Below are positions 6,636 to 12,160 of a stretch of 12,160 nucleotides of DNA, one piece after another. The notes under the pieces were generated by a model, which was not told the DNA's origin, made no database searches, and saw only the letters and a list, made by a program, of their open reading frames with translations. Positions within the stretch are counted from its first letter, which is position 1. The number at the start of each line of letters is the position of its first letter. Source of the stretch: CAZAGT01 sp964484515 (lineage in GTDB: Bacteria; Desulfobacterota; DSM-4660; Desulfatiglandales; HGW-15); assembly GCA_964484515.1 (NCBI GenBank), contig CAZAGT010000140.1:1-12160 (forward strand). The letters are read 5' to 3'. The position numbers were made by a program, and so were the translations under genes.

Positions 6636-8009
6636 TCAGGGAAATAAACGACTACACCGTTTGCAGTATTCGACGAAGTTCCTTGCCACCCGAGGATTGG
6701 ATCCCCAGTGCAAATGGACATAGGAGCCTAAGACGTTCAGCCGCAAGAAACCTTCCTCTTCTTTCGTCTGGGCCTTTCGATCCTTTATGACATATACCGT
6801 TTCCGGCGTTGTCGCCACCGGTCGGATACGAGAGTAGTGAAACTCATGCGCCCGCACCTCGGTTCCCGCTGGACCCAAAGGACTCTCCCTGCGGGTCACG
6901 ATCGTGCGATATCCGAGCGCCCTGAGCCGCGGTTCCATCTCCATGGCAAAGGAGAAGAGCCCTACCATGGGGTAAGCCTTCCCCGCAAGATCTCGAATCT
7001 CCTTGGCGAGAAACATGAAGCCGCCGCACTCAGCGTAGATGCTGCCGCCGTTCAAGCCGAAGTCTTTTATGGCGGAAAACAGGTCGCGGTTCTCTGAGAG
7101 GGCATCACAGTGCAGCTGCGGATAGCCGCCGCCAAGGATCAGCCCGTTGATACCTTCCGGCAGACGGCGATCGCGAAGCGGCGAGAAAGGGACCAACGCC
7201 GCCCCGGCCTCCCTCAAGAGCCTCAGGTTTTCCGGGTAATAGAAACTGAAGGCTTCATCTTGGGCAATCCCGATCCTGATCTCCGATGGAGGAGAGGATT
7301 CCGGTGCTACGCAGCGGGTCTCCCTGAGTTCGAGGGATGCCATGAGTCGATCGAGATCGAGATTCGATTCAATCCAGTGTCCGAGTCGTCCAATCCGCGC
7401 CTCGTCCATCTGGAAATCCTCATCGATGACCAGTCCTAAGTGGCGGGAGGGGATCTCGAGGCCTTCCTCTCTGGGTAGGTATCCCAGGACGCGCGTTTTG
7501 GGAACTGCCGACATCGCTTCCTGAATGATCTCGGCATGGCCGCTGCCGGCGACCCGATTGAAGATGACTCCGGCGATGGGGAGTTCCGGGTCAAAGGTCG
7601 TAAACCCGCTTGCCAGGGCGGCGGCCGAGCGTGCCATCGAACGCGCATCTATGACAAGAAAGACGGGTAATCGCAGCCACTTGGCCATCTGGGCCGTGGA
7701 TCCCGATTCATCGCGCCCGGAAAAGCCGTCATACAAACCCATCACCCCTTCCACCACGGCCACGTCCGCCTTTTGGCTGTACCGCGAAAAGACCTCTTCA
7801 TTGTAGCCCCGGCTTAACATCCACCCGTCAAGGTTGTGAGAGTCCTTACCGGTGACACGTCGGTGATGGCCTGGATCGATGAAGTCCGGGCCGATCTTGA
7901 AGGGCTGCACCTCCAGTCCCCTTTGCTTCAGGGCCGACATGATGCCCAGCGAGACGGTGGTCTTGCCGCATCCGCTGTGGGTTCCGGCTATGCAGAAGGC
8001 GCGAACCAA
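6636..8009 (-). CDS. cbiA: Cobyrinate a,c-diamide synthase
   Basis: CbiA/CobB amidates the a and c acetate side chains of cobyrinic acid, using ATP and glutamine. With the start used here the protein has 457 residues, the usual length. The N-terminal ATP-binding domain has the P-loop GTHSGCGKT at 9-17, then KIGPDFIDPGHH at 38-49 and VVEGVMGLYDG at 85-95. The C-terminal glutamine amidotransferase domain has ILGGGYPQLH at 291-300, the nucleophile Cys328 in YAECGGF, and GSYVHLHWGSNP at 428-439. I chose TTG 8009 because AGGGAGA lies just upstream and the product then begins a few residues before the P-loop. The open frame to 8084 crosses the assembly gap, so its extra N terminus is not trustworthy. 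It follows cobQ in the same direction, beyond the gap. Confidence 0.93.
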   Translation of the reverse strand: MVRAFCIAGTHSGCGKTTVSLGIMSALKQRGLEVQPFKIGPDFIDPGHHRRVTGKDSHNLDGWMLSRGYNEEVFSRYSQKADVAVVEGVMGLYDGFSGRDESGSTAQMAKWLRLPVFLVIDARSMARSAAALASGFTTFDPELPIAGVIFNRVAGSGHAEIIQEAMSAVPKTRVLGYLPREEGLEIPSRHLGLVIDEDFQMDEARIGRLGHWIESNLDLDRLMASLELRETRCVAPESSPPSEIRIGIAQDEAFSFYYPENLRLLREAGAALVPFSPLRDRRLPEGINGLILGGGYPQLHCDALSENRDLFSAIKDFGLNGGSIYAECGGFMFLAKEIRDLAGKAYPMVGLFSFAMEMEPRLRALGYRTIVTRRESPLGPAGTEVRAHEFHYSRIRPVATTPETVYVIKDRKAQTKEEEGFLRLNVLGSYVHLHWGSNPRVARNFVEYCKRCSRLFP

Positions 8010-8057
8010 ATCTCTCCCTGCAGCTCGTTTACGGTTTCCCCTGTTTATTCGTGGCCG

Positions 8058-8067
8058 NNNNNNNNNN
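8058..8067. other. Assembly gap (ten Ns)
   Basis: Ten consecutive Ns lie 48 bases upstream of the proposed cbiA start. The true length may differ, and a gene start or regulatory site could be missing. The order cobQ then cbiA on one strand fits a single operon, so the join is plausible but not proved by the sequence. Confidence 0.98.
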
Positions 8068-8070
8068 CTG

Positions 8071-8256
8071 TTACTTCCCCTCATTTTTCAGTACAGAACA
8101 TCGGCCGCAACCAATTCTCTTTATGGCCCCCGAAAGACGGTCTCTGTAAAGCATGCAACCGGCCGGGCGCCCAAGGGCCCTGGCAGCGTCAGAGTTGATA
8201 GTCCCCGCCAGTGAGGCGCTGAGGACTTTATTCGCCGGAGCCTCCTGGCCCTGCAT
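8071..8256 (-). CDS. Doubtful small hypothetical ORF between cobQ and cbiA
   Basis: A 61-codon frame runs from ATG 8256 to TAA 8071 and ends three bases before the assembly gap. The frame stays open upstream to a stop near 8345, so a longer product from a non-ATG start is possible. The predicted peptide is Ala/Gly-rich, basic toward its end and has three cysteines (Cys34, and Cys49 and Cys52 in GCGRC). I do not recognise it. There is no clear ribosome site before the ATG. It is listed because it is the only open frame in the co-directional 8010-8390 spacer. The remaining spacer, 8257-8390, holds nothing I can name beyond a run of seven Gs and a tiny CCGT/ACGG hairpin. It may not be a gene at all. 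Confidence 0.22.
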   Translation of the reverse strand: MQGQEAPANKVLSASLAGTINSDAARALGRPAGCMLYRDRLSGAIKRIGCGRCSVLKNEGK

Positions 8257-8390
8257 TACCGGAGGAGCCCTATAGCTATTTGGCGCCGTTTCACGGAACG
8301 CGGAGGAAATGATTGCCGGTCGTAAGAGATCATCGCTCGGGGGGGCTTAGAAACATCTCGCGCGTCGCAGAGAAGTTGCAGACAAAGAGT

Positions 8391-9887
8391 TTAAAGGCAA
8401 GCCATGATGCCTTCAATATCACAGTGGGCCTCAAAATGGTCCGCCAGCCGGTCATACTGGTGAAACCGTGCCAGCCGCCCCTGCCGCGGAGTCCTTTCCC
8501 GCAAACCTTTCCGGCGCCGCAATCCGTTCAGAACCTCGCCCCGAAAGCCCGGAGAATCGAAGATGCCGTGAACATAGGTGCCGACGACGTTTCGGCCATC
8601 CACATAGCACCCGTCTTCCCGCCGCAGTTGCTCTCCCTCGGCGCGAATCCTCAAATAGGGCTTACCCTCCTCCGCCATGATCCAACTCTGACCCATGTGG
8701 ATCTCATACCCGCTGATCCGTTTTCCATTGCTGAGACAGGTACCGCTGACCTTTCGGACCACCTTCTCCCGCTCCAGGGCCGTTTCGACAGGCAGGAGTT
8801 CAAGGCCCCTGACTTCTTTCCTATCCGATTCCACGCCATGAGGGTCCCGTATCCTGCGTCCCAGGAGCTGATACCCTCCGCAGATGCCGATGAGGGCCCC
8901 GTCGTTCGCCGCGAAACGCCTGATGGCCTTCTTCCATCCGGAACGACCAAGCCAGCACGCATCTTCCATGACGTTCTTCGTTCCGGGCAGGATCATCAGG
9001 TCGTAGGCGGGGGTAAGCTCCTGGGGTCGATGGAGGTAGTTGAGAACGACCTCCCCTTCCTGCTCCAAAACGGCCATGTCCGTGAAATTGGAGATGGCGG
9101 GTAGTTTGAGCACCGCGATATTGAGGTGGTCTGCTTGGGGTGTCTTGAGGACATGCTTATCCTGCTGAACCGCCACCGAGTCTTCAGGGTCGATCTGGAT
9201 ATCGTGGTAAAAGGGGATCAGGCCCAGGACCGGCTTTCCTGTCCGCTGCTCGATATATGTGATGCCGGATTCAAAGAGCCTGGCGTCGCCGCGGAATTTA
9301 TTGATGAGGAAACCGGCACAGAGCCGTCTCTCATTCTTGGTCATCAGATGATGACTCCCAATGATTTGAGCGAACACACCGCCGCGATCGATGTCGGCGA
9401 CGAGCAGGCAGGATGCCCCTGCGGCCTTGGCCATCGGTAGATTGACAAGGTCGTTCGCCTTCAGATTCATTTCGCAGCAGCTTCCCGCGCCCTCCATCAC
9501 AATGACGTCGTATTCCCTTTCCAGCCGCCGGTACGAATCGAGAACCACCTTTTTCAGGGTCGGTTTGAACTCGTGGTAGTCCATGGCCTGCATTTGGCCG
9601 AAGACCTTGCCTTGAAGGATCACTTGGGATCCGTGATCTGCGGAGGGTTTCAGGAGGATCGGATTCATATGGATCGAGGGCAGGACGCCGGCCGCCTCAG
9701 CCTGGACAACCTGGGCGCGACCGATCTCTCCTCCTTCGACGGTCACAAAGGAGTTGTTGGACATGTTCTGGGCCTTAAACGGTGCGACCCGAACCCCCCT
9801 CCTCCTGAGTATCCTGCAGAAGGCTGCGGCAGCGATCGATTTTCCCACATCGCTTCCCGTGCCCAGAAACATGATGGCTTTGCCCAC
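8391..9887 (-). CDS. cobQ: Cobyric acid synthase (glutamine-hydrolysing)
   Basis: CobQ/CbiP amidates the b, d, e and g side chains of adenosylcobyrinate a,c-diamide, giving adenosylcobyric acid. Starting at GTG 9887 the protein has 498 residues, normal for the family. The N terminus carries the P-loop FLGTGSDVGKS at 7-17, followed by FKAQNMSNNS at 37-46. ILLKPSADHGSQVILQG is at about 77-93 and LVADIDRGGVFAQI at about 162-175. The amidotransferase domain has the nucleophile Cys336 in IGICGGYQLLG and His440 in GTYVHGIFD. GTG 9887 is preferred over TTG 9911 because AGAGGGG sits 5 bases upstream of it. It is the first gene after the promoter at 9967-9995, and so the likely first gene of the cobalamin operon. 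It acts after the other enzymes encoded here. Confidence 0.95.
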   Translation of the reverse strand: MGKAIMFLGTGSDVGKSIAAAAFCRILRRRGVRVAPFKAQNMSNNSFVTVEGGEIGRAQVVQAEAAGVLPSIHMNPILLKPSADHGSQVILQGKVFGQMQAMDYHEFKPTLKKVVLDSYRRLEREYDVIVMEGAGSCCEMNLKANDLVNLPMAKAAGASCLLVADIDRGGVFAQIIGSHHLMTKNERRLCAGFLINKFRGDARLFESGITYIEQRTGKPVLGLIPFYHDIQIDPEDSVAVQQDKHVLKTPQADHLNIAVLKLPAISNFTDMAVLEQEGEVVLNYLHRPQELTPAYDLMILPGTKNVMEDACWLGRSGWKKAIRRFAANDGALIGICGGYQLLGRRIRDPHGVESDRKEVRGLELLPVETALEREKVVRKVSGTCLSNGKRISGYEIHMGQSWIMAEEGKPYLRIRAEGEQLRREDGCYVDGRNVVGTYVHGIFDSPGFRGEVLNGLRRRKGLRERTPRQGRLARFHQYDRLADHFEAHCDIEGIMACL

Positions 9888-9966
9888 GGCAGCCCCTCTC
9901 GCTGGTGTCAAAGACGAATCGGCCCCTTGCGATAACCGGAAACCAACCCCCGTCTGGGCCTTTCCC

Positions 9967-9995
9967 TATATAGACCTCTCTCCGTATCGTGACAA
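9967..9995 (-). promoter_or_regulatory. Probable promoter of the cobalamin operon
   Basis: TTGTCA (9995-9990) and TATATA (9972-9967) are separated by exactly 17 bases, a good sigma-70 spacing. The predicted transcript start near 9960 gives a leader of about 70 bases before the cobQ GTG. That leader is too short for a cobalamin riboswitch, and I see no B12-box sequence in 9888-10090. An 87-codon frame over this region (start 10038) is judged spurious. Confidence 0.5.
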
Positions 9996-10090
9996 GGAAT
10001 TCTAAGATCGTTTCATGGCTCTCGATCGAAGAGTCCATGACACCATATAAAGATCATGGTTGTAGCCGTTGATGAAATCCGGACAGTTAC

Positions 10091-10123
10091 AAAAAAAGCA
10101 GGATTCACTTGAATCCTGCTTTT
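10091..10123 (-). terminator. Intrinsic terminator after the superoxide reductase gene
   Basis: A perfect 13-pair hairpin (10094-10106 with 10111-10123, loop ACTT in the given strand) with core GCAGGATTC/GAATCCTGC is followed on the minus strand by seven T residues. It lies 46 bases after the superoxide reductase stop and separates this operon from the cobalamin operon. The other strand has only four Ts after the stem, so the minus strand is the likely direction. Confidence 0.88.
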
Positions 10124-10169
10124 GCTGGGTTCCCGCAGAATCGGGAGCCGCCTCCTCATGTGACGGCAG

Positions 10170-10580
10170 CTACGCCTTGAACTCCGTTACCCAGAAGTCA
10201 TGGAGGTTACAGAAGCTCGTGGCATACATCTTGGGGCTGTGATAGGACTCCAATTCATAGGTTGACACCGCTTTACTATCGGATGGGTAAAAGGTCTTGT
10301 CGCCGATCACCTTCCCCTCCGCCGTAACCAGCGTATGCCGCACGATGTAGTGCTTCTCCGTCATGGGGTGCTCGGTCGTGATCGTCACCAACAAACCGTC
10401 CACCTTGACCTTCGGCGCATGGGAACCCACCTTCTTGGCCCACCTGCCCGGCCGCTTTTCCGTGTAAACGATCCCCTCCGGATAATCCCCGGAGTCAGCC
10501 AAGGCCTTGCCGGAAGTCCCTATCACGAGGCCGGTGGCCACCAAAACCGATTTCTTCAAGAAATCCCTTCGATCTCTCAT
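10170..10580 (-). CDS. Tat-exported class II superoxide reductase (neelaredoxin/desulfoferrodoxin family)
   Basis: Superoxide reductase reduces superoxide to hydrogen peroxide at a mononuclear Fe(His)4(Cys) site. The 136-residue protein begins with a twin-arginine signal: RRDFLKK at 4-10, a hydrophobic stretch 11-24, and a likely cleavage after ALA at 26-28. It should therefore act in the periplasm or outside the membrane. All five iron ligands can be assigned: His54 (SHAP), His71 and His77 (EHPMTEKHYI), Cys124 and His127 (CNLHDFW). There is no N-terminal rubredoxin-like desulforedoxin domain, so it is class II rather than class I. The Glu-Lys pair that normally precedes the first histidine (EKHVP in many homologues) is Gly-Ser here. 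ATG 10580 has GAGGAGG six bases upstream. It follows the rhodanese-rubrerythrin gene by 60 bases and ends at a strong terminator. Confidence 0.9.
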   Translation of the reverse strand: MRDRRDFLKKSVLVATGLVIGTSGKALADSGDYPEGIVYTEKRPGRWAKKVGSHAPKVKVDGLLVTITTEHPMTEKHYIVRHTLVTAEGKVIGDKTFYPSDSKAVSTYELESYHSPKMYATSFCNLHDFWVTEFKA

Positions 10581-10640
10581 AACACGCCTCCTCTGCGTCT
10601 TTAGGTGTTTTGGGTTTTCTGAATGCCAAACGATGGCGCC

Positions 10641-11474
10641 TTAAACGATTTCTTCCATCAAGCTCCCAAGACTTCGCAGGTGGTTCTTCTCCTCTTCAGC
10701 GAGCTGAAACATGACCTCCTTCGTTTCGCCATGCTCAAGGGTCGACGAGTACCTCATGTAGAGATCCAGGGCCTGGGTTTCGAGTTCCATGGCCAAGCTG
10801 ACGACCTCCACTTTGGTTTCGAGAACCGCCTGATGGGATGCCAAGAACTCTTCGGCCGTAAGCCCACCTTCCATCGCCGTCACCACGATGTCCCGCTCGA
10901 ACGCCTCCCTATCGAGCCCCTCTCCGGAATGGCGTCCAAAGAGCTCAAAGAGCCTCTCCTTGTGACGCACTTCGATGCCCGCCAGCTTGTCAAATAACCC
11001 CGAAACCTCTTTGTCGTCGGACCTTGCTGCCATTAGTCCGTAGAACCCCCTCAGTCCCTCCTCCAAACCGTAAGCCAAGATAATAATTTCCTTGGGGGTT
11101 TCCCGGCCGCTGATCATCGCCATGCCGACCTCTGCCGGCCCAGCCGCATGCTGACCCTGCCAGGCCTTTATCCCGCCCTTGAGGTTATAGACTTCTGTGA
11201 AGCCCTGACCGGCCAACAACTGCGTAGCCACCCGGCTACGTCCGCCGATAGCTCAGTAGGTGATGACCGGCTTTTCCGGATCCAGCTCTCCAAGGCGATC
11301 CGAGAGTTCCGGGAGCGGAATCAGTGTAGCGCCGGGGATCCGTCCTGACTCATATTCTCCTGGCTGCCTCACATCCAGCAGGGTGTAGGAACCTTCCTTG
11401 TGCTCGGCCATGTAGGACCGAGCCTCCGCCGAATCCATAGAACGAACGGGCCTCAAGAATTGCTTCCAACGCAT
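10641..11474 (-). CDS. Selenocysteine-containing rhodanese fused to a rubrerythrin-like diiron domain (TGA read through)
   Basis: ATG 11474 has AAGGAAA just upstream. The frame runs to a TGA at 11255-11253 and continues in the same frame to 10641, giving 277 residues with Sec at position 74. Residues about 10-107 are a rhodanese domain: LLDVRQPGEYESGRIPGA at about 33-50, active loop Y-U-AIGGRSR at 73-81, and FTEVYNLKGGIKAW at 92-105. The TGA lies exactly at the catalytic cysteine of the CxxGxRS loop. Residues about 125-277 are a ferritin-like four-helix domain with carboxylate and histidine ligands Glu138 or Glu139, Glu168/His171 (ExxRH), Glu230 or Glu232, and Glu262/His265. Such fusions may link sulfane sulfur handling with peroxide reduction; that is inference. 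A SECIS-like hairpin follows the TGA. Alternatives are a nonsense mutation or sequencing error. An internal ATG at 11123, preceded by AGAGGT, could let the diiron domain be made alone. Confidence 0.85.
11223..11240 (-). promoter_or_regulatory. Bacterial SECIS-like hairpin for UGA recoding
   Basis: Starting 13 bases after the in-frame TGA (11255-11253), the minus strand has a perfect 7-pair stem, CGTAGCC/GGCTACG, closed by the tetraloop GGGT. Known bacterial SECIS elements are short hairpins inside the coding region just after the UGA, with a G near the start of the apical loop where SelB binds. Both the distance (about 20 bases to the loop) and the loop sequence fit. Confidence 0.7.
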
Positions 11475-11634
11475 GGTCTGTTTCCTTGCAAATCAGGGAA
11501 AGGATATGATTTGTGGGAATGGGGTCGATAGGAGGAATCCATCATGGCTTTATGGTGAGTAACCTCTAGACGGGGCAGGAGGGCGCCTGGGCGATTTTCA
11601 TACGGAAAACCGAACGGCTCGCGTTTTGAGAACC

Positions 11635-11665
11635 CCATCATCCTCGGCCTAGCCGGGGATGATGG
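11635..11665 (-). other. Strong hairpin downstream of the CO dehydrogenase gene
   Basis: CCATCATCC pairs with GGATGATGG (9 pairs), then one mismatch, then CGGC/GCCG with a 3-base loop. It begins 13 bases after the CooS stop codon. There is no T run after it on either strand. It may be a non-canonical terminator or a 3'-end stabiliser of the CooS transcript. The rest of the 11475-11634 spacer shows no gene, and I could not identify a convincing promoter for the rhodanese-rubrerythrin gene in it. Confidence 0.5.
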
Positions 11666-11678
11666 TGAATATCGGCGT

Positions 11679-12160
11679 CTAGGCCGCTTCCAGTCCACGT
11701 CTGTCATCCATGCTCATGAGGACCCTTTCTCGGGCCTTGTCAATACCAAGGGCCTTTCGCTTGCTGTCGATATGGGCGATCATCATGGAGGCCATCTCAT
11801 AGGGATCCGCCGTGAAGCCCCATTTCCCAAACCCGAGCTCCTCGAGCCCACCGAAGAGGTACTTGTGGAATTTGGTCTCCTCGATGATCGGGTAGGTCAC
11901 GCCGAACACGGTGTAGACCCCCGATGCCACAAAGTACTGTCCGATCGAGATGGCCTTTTCACTCATCCATTCCGGTGCTGCGCCGGCAACGGGGAGATCG
12001 GCAATGCTTTCACCCAATCCGCCCACACACACCATCTCAGAACAGGCAATCAGGATACGGCTGTTGTCGACGCAGGAGCCCAAACCGAGGACGGGCGGCA
12101 TGCCGACCGCCTCGCAGACCTCCCGTAGCCCGGGTCCGGCCAGATGAGCCGCTTCCGGCG
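11679..12160 (-). CDS. cooS: Anaerobic carbon monoxide dehydrogenase catalytic subunit, C-terminal part (runs off window)
   Basis: The last 159 codons of a Ni-Fe-S CO dehydrogenase are present; the start lies beyond the right edge. The enzyme interconverts CO and CO2 at the Ni-containing C-cluster and works in the cytoplasm, alone or with acetyl-CoA synthase. The fragment contains LGLGSCVDNSR, whose Cys I believe is the last C-cluster ligand of the family, then GLGESIADLPVAGAAPEW, the catalytic Lys in MSEKA, and IGQYFVASGV. It ends in GFTADPYEMASMMIAHI and a charged tail before TAG. The sequence fits the monofunctional CooS type better than the archaeal CdhA type, but most of the protein is out of view. 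Whether it belongs to a Wood-Ljungdahl cluster or is a stand-alone enzyme cannot be seen here. Confidence 0.93.
   Translation of the reverse strand, partial: PEAAHLAGPGLREVCEAVGMPPVLGLGSCVDNSRILIACSEMVCVGGLGESIADLPVAGAAPEWMSEKAISIGQYFVASGVYTVFGVTYPIIEETKFHKYLFGGLEELGFGKWGFTADPYEMASMMIAHIDSKRKALGIDKARERVLMSMDDRRGLEAA

Noticed and set aside
8313..9104. 263-codon plus-strand frame over cobQ
   Set aside because: It is antisense to cobQ with intact catalytic motifs; the predicted peptide is Pro/Arg-rich and unrecognisable.
9775..10038. 87-codon minus-strand frame upstream of and overlapping cobQ
   Set aside because: It overlaps the cobQ start in another frame, covers the likely promoter, and has no recognisable motif.
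11253..11474. Separate truncated 73-residue rhodanese, or a pseudogene
   Set aside because: The same frame continues past the TGA with intact rhodanese and diiron motifs and a SECIS-like hairpin. A nonsense mutation remains possible and is stated as the alternative.
11543..11557. Tiny plus-strand reading frame (MALW) after a GGAGG sequence
   Set aside because: Four codons on the opposite strand to all neighbours, with no downstream gene to regulate; a chance occurrence is likely.
1..12160. tRNA, rRNA, CRISPR array, insertion sequence or phage genes
   Set aside because: I saw no regularly spaced repeats, transposase motifs, or tRNA-like cloverleaf; the window is fully explained as metabolic genes and leaders.

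Overview
The window is a stretch of genome in which every supported gene lies on the minus strand, so it reads right to left. It looks like a chromosome of an anaerobic deltaproteobacterium (Desulfobacterota type). The reasons are an oxygen-independent, cobalt-early (Cbi-type) cobalamin pathway, a Ni-Fe-S carbon monoxide dehydrogenase, superoxide reductase and rubrerythrin-type oxygen defence, and a probable selenoprotein. A run of ten Ns at 8058-8067 shows a draft or metagenome assembly. The lineage is an inference from gene content, not from a marker gene.

Layout from right to left. 11679-12160 is the C-terminal end of the anaerobic CO dehydrogenase catalytic subunit (CooS type), followed by a strong hairpin. 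10641-11474 is one gene interrupted by an in-frame TGA. It encodes a rhodanese domain fused to a rubrerythrin-like diiron domain, and the TGA sits exactly where the catalytic cysteine belongs, with a SECIS-like hairpin just after it. I read it as selenocysteine. Sixty bases on is a Tat-exported superoxide reductase (10170-10580) and then a good intrinsic terminator (10091-10123). These two genes look like a small sulfur and oxygen-stress operon.

9995-706 is the cobalamin operon: promoter, cobQ, then (after a poorly resolved 380-base stretch with the assembly gap and one doubtful small ORF) cbiA, cbiC, cbiD, cbiET (fused), cbiF, cbiG, cbiH. Several junctions overlap by 4 bases (ATGA or GTGA), which suggests translational coupling. 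These enzymes cover the ring methylations at C11, C17, C1, C5 and C15, the ring-contraction and decarboxylation steps, the methyl shift, and the amidations to cobyric acid. Genes for the C20 methyltransferase (cbiL), the reductase (cbiJ), the cobalt chelatase and the late nucleotide-loop steps are not in the window.

598-1 is a separate uptake unit: promoter, complete cobalamin riboswitch, intrinsic terminator, and the start of a FecCD-type ABC permease, presumably a B12 (BtuC) or corrinoid importer. In this window the riboswitch is attached to uptake, while the biosynthetic operon has its own promoter and a short leader with no room for such an element.
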